Origin: Ghiorsea bivora
GTDB lineage: Bacteria > Pseudomonadota > Zetaproteobacteria > Mariprofundales > Mariprofundaceae
DNA: 64,000 nt
Direction: 5' to 3'
NCBI RefSeq assembly: GCF_000744415.1
Contig: NZ_JQLW01000008.1
Span: 1 to 64,000, forward strand
In this document: piece by piece, positions 29,919-39,384 of the stretch
Layout: each line of letters starts with the position of its first letter
Position numbering within the stretch: position 1 is the stretch's first letter
Made by a program: the position numbers and the translations under genes
Notes under the pieces: generated by a model
The model's database searches: none
Told to the model about the DNA's origin: nothing
Seen by the model: only the letters and a program-made list of their open reading frames with translations

Positions 29919-31886
29919 GTGCGCAGCCTTATTGTTGTTGGTTTATGTTTGCTGCCTGTATATGCAAGTGCAGCAACCATGGTTGCTGATCAAATACAGC
30001 AAGACAGTTATGGGCAAATTTCGGCATCAGGTCAAGTGCAGCTTGAAGGCAAAGATATTCGGATTAAAGCTGAGCATTTGCGTGTTGATGCAGATTCTCA
30101 AGCTGGTGTTTTACAACAAGCTACAGTGTATTTTGATGGTTACACCCTCAAAGGTGAACGTTTGCAACGTATCGACCTTGAAACATTCAAAGGTGAAAAT
30201 GTAGAGTTTAGTACCTGCCCAGAAGATGAGTGGGCATGGTCAATTGTTGCGGATGAAGCAAGCCTAGATAAAGAAGAAGGTTTGTTTACGGCGAAAGGTG
30301 CTTGGTTTGAACTGGGTGGTGTACCCGTGTTGTATGCGCCTGTTTGGCGGCAGGCGCTGAGCCGCCGTTCAGGATTTTTGATGCCTAAGGTTTCGAATAG
30401 TAGTCGGCGGGGGTCTGAATTTACATTACCTTTTTATTGGGCAGGTGCACCCAATTGGGATGTGATGTTGCAGCCGCATTGGATGTCCAAACGGGGCATG
30501 ATGTCAGATATTGAATGGCGATATATGTCGAATCAATATAAAGCTTCGGTTCGATTACAAAGTATTTATGATGAGCAAACACAAACGCAACGGGGGCGGT
30601 TGCTTAGTGATGTAGCCTGGCAGATCAGCCCTGCTATTCAGGCAAATATTAATATTGATGCAATTACGAAAGATGATGGTTTGTATGTTGCAGACTTTCC
30701 TTTGTTAGGCGAAAATGTTTCCAAAGCATATTTGACCAGTACTGCTGCTTTAAGCTGGAAAGAAGGTCGGGATAGTGCAACGTTGAGCACGAGATACCAG
30801 CAACGTTTGGGTGGTTTAAGTAATGATGCCACATTGCAAACCTTACCGCGTTTTGACACCCAACATTATTTTGATATTGGTTTGTCCTCACAATTATCTG
30901 TGCAACAACAAACAACCCGATTTGATAGGATTTCTGGTTTTTCAGGGCTTCGCTCAGGCGTAAAGTCTTCACTCACCATACCCTGGTATATGCAAGGTGG
31001 TGCAGTATCGGTTTTTTGGGGTGTTCAAGGGCAAGTTGTGGGTTATGATACACAAAACTTTACATCCCAAACAACATCGTATGCGGCGGTAGCTTCTAGT
31101 TTACAGCTTGAAGCACCGTTTGAGCGCGTGTTTGGAGAACAACAATGGCGGCATGAAATTAAACCTGTTTTGCGTATTGATGTATCGGCTTCACCCAATC
31201 AAGCAGATATACCAAGGTATGACTCGGTTCTATTGCCTTTAAGTATTACCAATATCCTGCAAGGTAATCGTTACTCAGGTTGGGATAGGTTTGAGCGTAT
31301 GCAACGGGTAAGTCTTTTGTTAGAGACATCATTGGAACACAAAAGTGAACAGTTGAATGTGCGCAGGGTGCTTGAAGGACAATTGGGTTTAGTGTGGGAT
31401 GATTTGCAAACATCGGTGGATGCAGGTGTTGATGTGCCGCCTGCCAATCGCGTGTCGAATGTATTGGCAGAAATAAGTTGGCTGCCTAGTGTGCAAACAC
31501 GGTTATCAGTAGGGGGGCAGCACGACCCTAAATTGAATGATTGGGTGGAGTCTCATGCTAGTATGCGCTGGTCTGGTGAGCAGCAGCAATATTTGGCTGC
31601 CTCATGGCAGCGCACCAAAGCCAGCCACTCCAGTGCTTTGGAGTCACTGAATGTAAGTGGGCAAGCACAGCTAAACCAGCGTTGGCATACATATGCTTCA
31701 GTTCAATATGACTTGTTAAGAAGCTATACGCTTCAAGCTATTGCGGGTTTGAAGTATGAACATGCATGCTGGCGTTTGGGTGTGGAAAGGTATCAAAATT
31801 ATTTGGCTGGTAGTAATGGTGAAAGTGATATTGGCACGCGCATCTTGCTCGAATTTGATGGTCTAGGTAGCTTTGGTGATGGATAA
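29919..31886 (+). CDS. lptD: LPS-assembly protein LptD
   Basis: Outer-membrane translocon for lipopolysaccharide. GTG 29919 is preferred over GTG 29913 because AGG is 5 bases upstream; either gives a signal peptide ending YASA. An LptA-like N-terminal domain (about residues 20-130; SGQVQLEGKDIRIKAEHLRV) precedes a long barrel. About 655 residues, a little shorter than E. coli LptD. Only a few cysteines are visible (STCPED near residue 97 and HACWRL near the C terminus). It overlaps surA. Confidence 0.93.
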   Translation: MRSLIVVGLCLLPVYASAATMVADQIQQDSYGQISASGQVQLEGKDIRIKAEHLRVDADSQAGVLQQATVYFDGYTLKGERLQRIDLETFKGENVEFSTCPEDEWAWSIVADEASLDKEEGLFTAKGAWFELGGVPVLYAPVWRQALSRRSGFLMPKVSNSSRRGSEFTLPFYWAGAPNWDVMLQPHWMSKRGMMSDIEWRYMSNQYKASVRLQSIYDEQTQTQRGRLLSDVAWQISPAIQANINIDAITKDDGLYVADFPLLGENVSKAYLTSTAALSWKEGRDSATLSTRYQQRLGGLSNDATLQTLPRFDTQHYFDIGLSSQLSVQQQTTRFDRISGFSGLRSGVKSSLTIPWYMQGGAVSVFWGVQGQVVGYDTQNFTSQTTSYAAVASSLQLEAPFERVFGEQQWRHEIKPVLRIDVSASPNQADIPRYDSVLLPLSITNILQGNRYSGWDRFERMQRVSLLLETSLEHKSEQLNVRRVLEGQLGLVWDDLQTSVDAGVDVPPANRVSNVLAEISWLPSVQTRLSVGGQHDPKLNDWVESHASMRWSGEQQQYLAASWQRTKASHSSALESLNVSGQAQLNQRWHTYASVQYDLLRSYTLQAIAGLKYEHACWRLGVERYQNYLAGSNGESDIGTRILLEFDGLGSFGDG

Positions 31887-33237
31887 TTTTGTGAGGTTTG
31901 TTTTGATTAGTAAGAGAAGTATTTTGGGTTTGATGTTTGTTATGTTTGTTTCGGCACCAGCGTATGCTGAGCGCTTGGATGCGATTGCGGCTGTGGTGAA
32001 TGGTGAGGTGGTTACTTGTTATGAGGTTGAGCAAGCTGAGAAAACTTTAAAAGACCAGTTGGTTCAGCAGGGCATTGCATTGCCCAGTGATAGCGTTATT
32101 TATCAGCGCAGTTTAGATGCACGCGTGATGCGAGCACTGCAACACCAAGAAGCACAAAACCTTGAAATAAAGGTTGGCGCTGAAGAAGTTGAAGCAGCTA
32201 TGGCGGATGTTGAAAAACGAAATAAACTTGAGCCTGGGCAATTGGAAAGTGTGTTACGGGCACAAGGTATTGATGTTGATAACTATCGCCAAACATTAAA
32301 AGATAGACTGTTGAACTCACGATTGATGAATATTGCTGTGCGCTCAAAAATTAGCATCAGTGAAGAGGCTATGCGTGAGTATTATCGTAAACATTTAAAG
32401 AACCCTAAACCTGCGCGTGAAGTACGTGTTGCGCAGTTGTTTATCGCTCTGCCAGCAGAAGCAGATTCAGCGGCAGTGGAAGCAACTCGGCAGCGGGTGA
32501 ATGCCTTATATCAGCAGTTAAAATCGGGTGCTGATTTTACACGTATGGTTACTTTGGAGTCTGATGCGCCTGACTCGACATCAGGTGGTGATATGGGCTG
32601 GGTTTCACCTGGGGCAGTAAAAGGAGCTTTTGCACAAGTGTTTTCGCTTAAAGTGGGTGAGTTAACCGATGTGATTCGCTCTTCTGGTGGTTTTCACATT
32701 CTTAAAGTAACAGATGAACGTATGCGTAAACCGCAAAGCACGGAAGCTTATGAAGAGGTACATGCACGACATATTTTGATTAAGGTTCCTGATAGTGCTG
32801 ATATGAATACACAGATGAAAATCAGACAACGTGCTGAGAAAATTGCTAAAGAAATGCAAGGTGTTTCTGATAAGGCTTTTGCTGTTCGGGCAAAAGAGCT
32901 GTCACAAGGACCAAGTGCATCACGAGGCGGTGATTTGGGATGGTTTAAACCTGGACAGATGGTTCCAGCATTTGATCAAGTGGTTTTTACTATGAAAGCT
33001 GGTGAAACAAGCGGTGTGGTAGAGACACAGTTTGGTTTACATATCATACGTGTGGTGGAAAAACGAAAAGTGAATCCCAATGCATTTGAGGCACGTAAAG
33101 CTGAAATTGAGCAGCGTTTGATTGAGGCTGAAATGCAGCAGCAAGTTCCACGATGGTTAAACAGTCTGAAAGAACAAGCACAAATTAAAGAGATGAGCTG
33201 TAAAGACTTATTGCCTACAGCACAGACTGAAAAGTAG
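31879..33237 (+). CDS. surA: Periplasmic chaperone / peptidyl-prolyl isomerase SurA
   Basis: Escorts outer-membrane proteins through the periplasm. ATG 31879 lies in the last codons of lptD. Signal peptide LMFVMFVSAPAYA, then the N domain (RLDAIAAVVNGEVVTCYEVE) and two parvulin domains (near residues 170-275 and 285-390, with GGDMGWVSPG and GGDLGWFKPGQMVPAFD). 452 residues. The lptD-surA-pdxA order is conserved, with a broken gene inserted here. Confidence 0.95.
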   Translation: MDNFVRFVLISKRSILGLMFVMFVSAPAYAERLDAIAAVVNGEVVTCYEVEQAEKTLKDQLVQQGIALPSDSVIYQRSLDARVMRALQHQEAQNLEIKVGAEEVEAAMADVEKRNKLEPGQLESVLRAQGIDVDNYRQTLKDRLLNSRLMNIAVRSKISISEEAMREYYRKHLKNPKPAREVRVAQLFIALPAEADSAAVEATRQRVNALYQQLKSGADFTRMVTLESDAPDSTSGGDMGWVSPGAVKGAFAQVFSLKVGELTDVIRSSGGFHILKVTDERMRKPQSTEAYEEVHARHILIKVPDSADMNTQMKIRQRAEKIAKEMQGVSDKAFAVRAKELSQGPSASRGGDLGWFKPGQMVPAFDQVVFTMKAGETSGVVETQFGLHIIRVVEKRKVNPNAFEARKAEIEQRLIEAEMQQQVPRWLNSLKEQAQIKEMSCKDLLPTAQTEK

Positions 33238-33266
33238 TGATGGGTGTTGCGGGTCAGAGCTAACAG

Positions 33267-33636
33267 TTACCCGCTGAAACCACTGAAGATGGGGTTGCAG
33301 AAAAAGCACAAGCTGAGGCTAAAAGTTTTGATGGCATGGTAGCACAAGGATATGCAAGCTTATTTTGCAGCTTATGATAATCATGTTTTACCCAATACGA
33401 AGTGTGTAAGTTTTGTGCAATGGAAAAAGTATAAGCAAGCTGTTGTACCCCAACACCAAGATATTCGTTTGGTTATTGAAACTGTTGAGGTTGAAGTGAG
33501 CCCCAGTGCAGATGAGGAGAGTTTTGTTCTTGGCCAAAACTTTAAGTCCAACCGGCTGGAAGAGCGTGATTGTAAGCAGGTTGTTTTACGTCAAGAGGAT
33601 AGAGCTTGGAAAATCGTTAAAGAAGTTACGTTGTAA
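33267..33636 (+). pseudogene. Remnant of an NTF2-like-domain protein
   Basis: The 427-base gap between surA and pdxA holds a broken gene. From 33352 an open frame encodes MQAYFAAYDNHVLP through EDRAWKIVKEVTL, resembling the NTF2-like domain at the C terminus of some L,D-transpeptidases and TPR proteins. Upstream in this frame the family's AW-x-x-KD-x-x-AYFAAY pattern reads AW, stop (TAG 33340-33342), HKDMQAYFAAY. A different frame (33267 onward) holds a linker-like LPAETTEDGVAEKAQAEAKS. A frameshift, a stop codon and loss of the N-terminal part are inferred. Confidence 0.6.
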
Positions 33637-33664
33637 TCAAAGGCGTGATTGAAGAGAAATTATT

Positions 33665-34654
33665 ATGAAACCATTTGTATTAACTGTGGGAGAACCCGCA
33701 GGTATAGGGCCAGACTGTGTATTGTTGGCATTTCAAGCTCAACCTGAGATATTTCGCAATATTATTGTGATTGCTAAACGTGGTTGGCTTACAAGTCGTG
33801 CGAAAGTTTTGGGTTTATCCATGCTAATTTTAGACTGTGATGCATCATTCGAACGGGATGTGGCGCGAGATATTCTTTGGGTTTATGACCCTACAGATGA
33901 CGGAATGCGCGTTGTTATTGCTGGTAAACCTTCTGTTGAAGAAGCTGAATCTGTGGTGTGTTGTATTCGTATTGCTGCAGAAATGTGTATAAGTAAACAA
34001 GCCGCAGGTTTGATTACAGCACCGATTGAAAAGGCAGTTTTAAAAGATGCCGGTTTTGCCTTTCCTGGGCATACGGAGTTTCTAGCTGATATTGCAGGCG
34101 TTGAGCGGGTGGTCATGATGTTGGCATCACAGGTGGTACGCATTGCGCTGCTGACCACACATGTAGCGATTAAAGCGGTGCCTGATTTGCTTAATCAAGC
34201 GGATACCATCACCAATATTCGTATCACTTATCAAACCATGCAACAGCAAATGGGTATACCAAAGCCACGTTTGGCATTGTGTGGTTTAAACCCTCATGCA
34301 GGGGAACAAGGTCATTTTGGCAAAGAAGAAATTGATATTCTGACACCTGCTTTAAATGTTTTAGCTGAGCAGGGTATTGTGGTTGATGGCCCACTGCCTG
34401 CCGATACGCTATTTTCAGCAGATATGCGTCAGCATTATGATGCGATTGTATGTTGTTATCATGATCAAGGTTTGATTCCTATCAAGGCATTGAGTTTTGG
34501 GGATACGGTTAATGTGACATTGGGTCTACCTTTTATTCGTACAAGTGTTGACCATGGCACGGCATTAAGTCGTGCAGGAACTGGGAATATCAGTTATACT
34601 AGTTTAATAGCTGCAATTGAAATGGCGCAAAGCCAATATCGGAGTATATCATGA
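33665..34654 (+). CDS. pdxA: 4-hydroxythreonine-4-phosphate dehydrogenase
   Basis: NAD-dependent step of pyridoxal phosphate synthesis. 329 residues. Start motif TVGEPAGIGPDCVL, metal-binding histidines in FPGHTEFLAD and CYHDQGLIP, plus LNPHAGEQGHFG. It follows the lptD-surA pair as in many proteobacteria and overlaps the next gene by 4 bases. Confidence 0.96.
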   Translation: MKPFVLTVGEPAGIGPDCVLLAFQAQPEIFRNIIVIAKRGWLTSRAKVLGLSMLILDCDASFERDVARDILWVYDPTDDGMRVVIAGKPSVEEAESVVCCIRIAAEMCISKQAAGLITAPIEKAVLKDAGFAFPGHTEFLADIAGVERVVMMLASQVVRIALLTTHVAIKAVPDLLNQADTITNIRITYQTMQQQMGIPKPRLALCGLNPHAGEQGHFGKEEIDILTPALNVLAEQGIVVDGPLPADTLFSADMRQHYDAIVCCYHDQGLIPIKALSFGDTVNVTLGLPFIRTSVDHGTALSRAGTGNISYTSLIAAIEMAQSQYRSIS

Positions 34655-35229
34655 TTGAAGATATGGTTGGGAAAGTTTTGCTAGCAACACCTTCAATGGT
34701 TGACCCTATGTTTAAGGATAGTGTGGTTTTGCTTTGTCATCATGATGATGAAGGTTCTATGGGTTTGGTATTAAACAAAACACAGGGTATCAGTGTGTTT
34801 GATGTATTGGATGATATGGGTCTTTGTGATACGCCACTGGGCAAAGGTGAAGCACAAATGAAATTTGGTGAAACATGGGTCTATGAAGCAGGTCCTGTGG
34901 ATACATACCGTGGTTTTGTATTGCATGCTGAGCATACGATTTATGACTCTACAATGCGTATTCATGATGATTTATACCTGACAACATCCAAAGATATTTT
35001 GGAGGATTTGGCACAAGGCAAAGGCCCTGAGAAGTTTCTTTTGTTGCTGGGTTATGCAGGGTGGAGTGCAGGGCAATTAGAGCAAGAAATGATAGAAAAT
35101 GACTGGTTGCTGGGGTATGCCACACCAACTTTGGTTTTTGATACACCAGCAGAAGATAAGTGGACATTGGCAGCGCATGGTATTGGGATTGAACGTGGTC
35201 AGTTAAGTACACAAATTGGGCATGCCTGA
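34651..35229 (+). CDS. algH: YqgE/AlgH family protein (UPF0301)
   Basis: 192 residues. Typical family motifs: GKVLLATPSMVDPMFKDSVV, EGSMGLVLNKTQ, the YEAGPVD turn and LLGYAGWSAGQLEQEM near residue 130. AlgH was named as an alginate regulator in Pseudomonas, but its biochemical role is unclear. It shares 4 bases with pdxA and one base with the next gene, so the three are probably cotranslated. Confidence 0.93.
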   Translation: MIEDMVGKVLLATPSMVDPMFKDSVVLLCHHDDEGSMGLVLNKTQGISVFDVLDDMGLCDTPLGKGEAQMKFGETWVYEAGPVDTYRGFVLHAEHTIYDSTMRIHDDLYLTTSKDILEDLAQGKGPEKFLLLLGYAGWSAGQLEQEMIENDWLLGYATPTLVFDTPAEDKWTLAAHGIGIERGQLSTQIGHA

Positions 35230-35780
35230 TGCAGGTATTGATTGCCTATCACTCAGATTATATGCATACACAAGCTGTCGCAGATGCCATTGTAGCAGGT
35301 GCTAAAGCAGCGCTGGCGGATGCAGATGAAGTGGCAAATGTAGTTCTAAAGCAGACTGTTGATGTTGGGCTTGATGATATGTGTGCAGCAGACGTGCTCA
35401 TTTTTGGTTCACCTGTGCACATGGGAAGCATGGCTTGGCAAATGAAGCAGTTGATTGATTCGGGTTCAAAGCTGTGGATGGCGGGTGAACTTGAAGGTAA
35501 AATTGGTGGTGTCTTTGCCACCTATGGTGGTTATGGTGGGGCAGGTGGCGGTGTAGAGCAAACATTGATTGCGTTGCATGCAAACTTTTTAGAGCACGGC
35601 ATGCTTGTTTGTGGTTTTCCACGTTCACTGTCGGGTTATGCATATGCTGGTCTGCACTGGGGTTTGGCTGTGCGCACGGGTAACGAAGAAGGTATGCCAG
35701 AAGGCATTGATGAAGCTGCATTGCTTGCAGCACGGGCGTATGGTTCTCATGTGATGGAAACAGCGCTTCGTTTGAAATAA
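35229..35780 (+). CDS. Flavodoxin-fold (WrbA-like) protein
   Basis: 183 residues with a flavodoxin-like fold: N-terminal strand-loop MQVLIAYHSDYMHTQAVADA (FMN phosphate region), FGSPVHMGSMAWQMKQLID and GGVFATYGGYGGAGGG. These match the WrbA/NAD(P)H:quinone oxidoreductase group. Its ATG overlaps the algH stop by one base. Electron donor and acceptor are unknown. Confidence 0.75.
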   Translation: MQVLIAYHSDYMHTQAVADAIVAGAKAALADADEVANVVLKQTVDVGLDDMCAADVLIFGSPVHMGSMAWQMKQLIDSGSKLWMAGELEGKIGGVFATYGGYGGAGGGVEQTLIALHANFLEHGMLVCGFPRSLSGYAYAGLHWGLAVRTGNEEGMPEGIDEAALLAARAYGSHVMETALRLK

Positions 35781-35799
35781 CAAAAAGGTTTAATGTCCA

Positions 35800-36744
35800 A
35801 TGTCCGTTTATACAGAACTTACAACACAAAATTTTGAATCCATTCTTGTAGATTATAGCTTAGGCAAGTTGCAATCTTATACAGGTATTGCTGCAGGCAT
35901 TGAAAACAGCAACTTCTTTATTGATATGCAAGATGGTAAGCGATATGTGCTGACTGTTTTTGAGCGTTTGGATGCACAAGAGTTACCATACTTTATGCGT
36001 TTGATGAAACATTTGGCTAGCCACGGTTTGCAAAGCCCAGATGTGATGGTGCGTAAAGATGGAACGCTTATTTTTGCTTTGGATACAGAAGAGGGTATCA
36101 AACAAGGTTGCATAGTGTCGTGTTTAGCGGGTGAAACGCTGGACTTTCTTAATGAAGCGCAGCTTGCTTCATCCGCTGGAGCTTTGGCTACGTTGCATGT
36201 TGCAGGCAGCAATTTTGCTGAACACAGAGAAAATCCAACAAATTTTACTTGGCTTGAAGATACCATTGCAGACATGCAAGCGGATGTCGCCAAAACTTAT
36301 GGTCAAGATGCGTTGGACTTGTTGAATGATGAACTTGCATATCAAAAACAACAACATGTTGGAGATTTGCCTAGCGGTGTGATTCATGGGGATTTGTTTG
36401 TTGATAATATCTTGTTTGAGGGTAACCAAGTATCAGGTGTTATTGATTTTTATTATGCGCATAACTCGGCTTACGTGATGGATATTGCGATTGCCATCAA
36501 TGCACAAGCCATTGTGTTTGGTGATGAGGATAAAGCGCGTATGGCAGCATTTTTGAAGGGTTATGAATCCAAACGTGCTTTAACGGCTGCTGAAAAATCG
36601 GCGTTGCATGATTTATTGCGCTTGGCGGCATTGCGCTTTTGGGTATCACGTTTATTTGATGCATTATACCCAAGAGATGGGGCAATGACACAAACCAAAG
36701 ACCCTGAGGAATACCGCGAGAAGCTTTTATTGCATCGTGCTTAA
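35800..36744 (+). CDS. thrB: Homoserine kinase, choline-kinase-fold type (ThrB2)
   Basis: Phosphorylates homoserine in threonine synthesis. 314 residues of the aminoglycoside/choline kinase fold rather than the GHMP fold of enteric ThrB. Nucleotide region GIENSNFFIDMQDGKRYVLT; catalytic loop GVIHGDLFVDNILF (Asp and Asn); metal-binding GVIDFYYAH. The N terminus MSVYTELTTQNFESILVDY is typical. Confidence 0.92.
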   Translation: MSVYTELTTQNFESILVDYSLGKLQSYTGIAAGIENSNFFIDMQDGKRYVLTVFERLDAQELPYFMRLMKHLASHGLQSPDVMVRKDGTLIFALDTEEGIKQGCIVSCLAGETLDFLNEAQLASSAGALATLHVAGSNFAEHRENPTNFTWLEDTIADMQADVAKTYGQDALDLLNDELAYQKQQHVGDLPSGVIHGDLFVDNILFEGNQVSGVIDFYYAHNSAYVMDIAIAINAQAIVFGDEDKARMAAFLKGYESKRALTAAEKSALHDLLRLAALRFWVSRLFDALYPRDGAMTQTKDPEEYREKLLLHRA

Positions 36745-36855
36745 CTATACGGGTTAATGATTGCCTTTATGGTTTAAAGACACTACCTTAAATTGTGACG
36801 TAGCTTGCGGAATGACAGTGATTGGTTGCTTACTGTGTTGGCTGTTGAGGAGTTC

Positions 36856-39384
36856 ATGGGTATTATTTTAAAGAAAAATACGTTTTGGATTGTGTTGCTG
36901 GTGATGATATTGCTGGTGATGCAGTGGTTGCACTTTTCTCCCATTCCACAGGTGAACCAGTTTATTTATGATCATAGTATGCAATTGGTGCATAAAAATC
37001 CCAGTCATGCGGAGAATATTGTGTTGGTCAGTATTTATGCTGATGACCTTAGCCAGCAAGATAGTGATATACGGCTTAAACAAGTGATTGCCAATGTGTT
37101 AGCAGTGGTGCGTGAAGCCAAGAGCAAAAGCATTTCCATTTTGATACCGCTTGATAAGCGTGAAGCTAACTCTAGCCTGAGTTATTTGGATAATATTGAA
37201 GCTTATTTGCAGGGTATGGAACAGCCCAAGTCGGATATTAAAGCGTTAACCAGTTTGGTGGGTATGGCGCGTGATGATTTGGATATTGATAACCTGTTGG
37301 CTAAAGAAATTCACAAGGCAAAACATATTTATTTGCCTTTCTATATAACCAAACCACTTTCTAAGTTGCCTGACTTCCTGAAATCATCGGTATTGAAAGC
37401 GCAACAGCAACAAGATGTATATGATATGACTTGGTTTATGCCGCAGCGTTATGAAAGGGGTGTGGTGTACACTGATGCATTCCCATTGCAACGTTTAGCC
37501 AAGGGCGCGTATGGCTTGGGTTATTTATCGACTTGGTATGATGCTGCTGATGGTCGCGTACGCAGCGTGCAATTGGCACAAACTTATGCCCAAACATGGG
37601 TGGCAAGTCTGCCTTTATTATTATCTGCTGAGATGATGAATCTACGCGCTAAAGATATTGTGTTTGCACCTATGCAGTATGTAACATTGGCCAATAAACA
37701 CATTCGCCTTGATGATAAACAACGGGTTTTACCACATTTTTATACCGCATTGGATGAAGCCAGTTCAGTGTTTCAGCGCTATACATACCAGCAGCTGATG
37801 TCTGGCGATGTCAGCAAACAGCTTCGGGGAAAAATGGTGCTTTTGGATGCACCAGACCAACTGCAGCCCATTTACACGCCCATTGGTGCGTTATCAGGGC
37901 CTGCAGAGCTGATGGCGCACACAGTAACCAGCTTATTAAATCAAGATGTTTATATACAGTCGCCCAATATGTTGTGGGTCGTATTCGCGGTGTTTGTATT
38001 GCTGGTGTTATATTTAATCTTTGCTTTACCAAGATTACGTTTGATGACGGGTGTTTTGTTAAGTTTATTTATATTGGTGCTTTTGCTTGCAGGCGAAGTA
38101 TATATGCTTCTAGGCCAGCAGGTTTGGTTGTATGGCGGCATAAACATACTGTTATTGCTTGTTGGTGCATCTTTGGTATTGATACGAAAACTTGTGCAAA
38201 TCATGCATCACAAACAAACCTTAGAGATGGCGCAAGTCAATAGGCAGCTTGGTTTGATGTTGCAGGAAAAAGGGAAGTTGGAACAAGCATTTGAACGTTT
38301 CCAAAAGCTTCCTATGACTAAGGCTAGTTTGGATTTACTTTATAATTTGGCATTGGACTTTGAGCGCAAGCGTAAGTTCAACAATACGGTTGCGGTGTAT
38401 CAATATATTTTACAGCAACAAGCTGACTTTAAAGATGTTGCCAAACGTATGGTTTCCGCTGAAAAAATGCAGCATGTTTCAAGCATGGGTACAGGGCAAT
38501 TTAGTACGATTACCTCCTTATTGAGCCAAGGTGATGAAAAACCTATGTTGGGTAGATTTGTCTTGGAAAGAGAATTGGGTAAAGGGGCTATGGGTGCGGT
38601 TTATCTGGGTAGAGACCCGAAAATTGACCGTGTCGTAGCCGTGAAAACTTTAGCATTGGCAGAAGAGTTTGAAAGCACTGAGGTGAAAGAAGTGGAGCAG
38701 CGCTTTTTTCATGAAGCCAGTGCTGCAGGGCGCTTGAATCACCCCAATATTGTTACCATTTATGATGCAGCAGAAGACCATGACCTTGCTTATATCGCCA
38801 TGGAATATATCGAAGGTAAATCATTAAGTGATTTCTCACAAAAGGATACTTTATTACCTGTGCCTGTGGTGCTGAATATTATTGCCAAGATTGCCGATGC
38901 CTTGGATTATGCAGGGAAAAAAGAGATTGTGCATAGGGATATAAAACCTGCCAATATTATGTATCATGAAGAAAGTGGTACGGTTAAAGTCACCGACTTT
39001 GGTATTGCGCGTATTGCTTCATCAGGACGCACGAAGACGGGTATGATTTTGGGTACACCCTCATTTATGTCACCAGAGCAAATGAATGGGCAACCTGTGG
39101 ATTCGCGCTCAGATATTTTTTCATTGGGTGTCACCATGTATGTGTTGCTCACAGGTGTGAAACCATTTCAAGGTGATTCGCTGGCAGCAATTTCTTATAA
39201 AATTGTAAATGATAAACACTTAGATATTTTGATGGTACGCAGTGATTTACCCGTATGTGTAAAAAGTATTATTAACAAAGCATTGCAAAAAGAGCCTGAT
39301 AAACGCTATCAAACAGGTGGTACGATGCGCAGGGCTTTATTACGTTGTCTTAAAACGGCTGTGGAGAATGAGGCTACTGGATGA
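36856..39384 (+). CDS. Membrane Ser/Thr protein kinase with CHASE2-type sensor
   Basis: About 842 residues. The frame opens earlier, but ATG 36856 has GAGGAG 4-5 bases upstream. Order: one N-terminal membrane helix (about 10-28); an extracytoplasmic region of about 330 residues with the CHASE2 pattern (IYDHSMQLVHK early, GKMVLLDAPDQLQPIYTPIG late); three membrane helices (about 370-445); a TPR-like stretch (about 450-550); a Hanks-type kinase (about 565-840). Kinase motifs are complete: GKGAMGAVY, VAVKTL, IVHRDIKPANIMY, VTDFGIARI, GTPSFMSPEQ. Likely active. Signal and substrates unknown. Its 3' end overlaps mnmA convergently by 11 bases. Confidence 0.9.
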   Translation: MGIILKKNTFWIVLLVMILLVMQWLHFSPIPQVNQFIYDHSMQLVHKNPSHAENIVLVSIYADDLSQQDSDIRLKQVIANVLAVVREAKSKSISILIPLDKREANSSLSYLDNIEAYLQGMEQPKSDIKALTSLVGMARDDLDIDNLLAKEIHKAKHIYLPFYITKPLSKLPDFLKSSVLKAQQQQDVYDMTWFMPQRYERGVVYTDAFPLQRLAKGAYGLGYLSTWYDAADGRVRSVQLAQTYAQTWVASLPLLLSAEMMNLRAKDIVFAPMQYVTLANKHIRLDDKQRVLPHFYTALDEASSVFQRYTYQQLMSGDVSKQLRGKMVLLDAPDQLQPIYTPIGALSGPAELMAHTVTSLLNQDVYIQSPNMLWVVFAVFVLLVLYLIFALPRLRLMTGVLLSLFILVLLLAGEVYMLLGQQVWLYGGINILLLLVGASLVLIRKLVQIMHHKQTLEMAQVNRQLGLMLQEKGKLEQAFERFQKLPMTKASLDLLYNLALDFERKRKFNNTVAVYQYILQQQADFKDVAKRMVSAEKMQHVSSMGTGQFSTITSLLSQGDEKPMLGRFVLERELGKGAMGAVYLGRDPKIDRVVAVKTLALAEEFESTEVKEVEQRFFHEASAAGRLNHPNIVTIYDAAEDHDLAYIAMEYIEGKSLSDFSQKDTLLPVPVVLNIIAKIADALDYAGKKEIVHRDIKPANIMYHEESGTVKVTDFGIARIASSGRTKTGMILGTPSFMSPEQMNGQPVDSRSDIFSLGVTMYVLLTGVKPFQGDSLAAISYKIVNDKHLDILMVRSDLPVCVKSIINKALQKEPDKRYQTGGTMRRALLRCLKTAVENEATG

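Noticed and set aside
36745-36855. Possible promoter in the gap before the CHASE2 kinase
   Set aside because: No convincing -35/-10 pair was found by eye.
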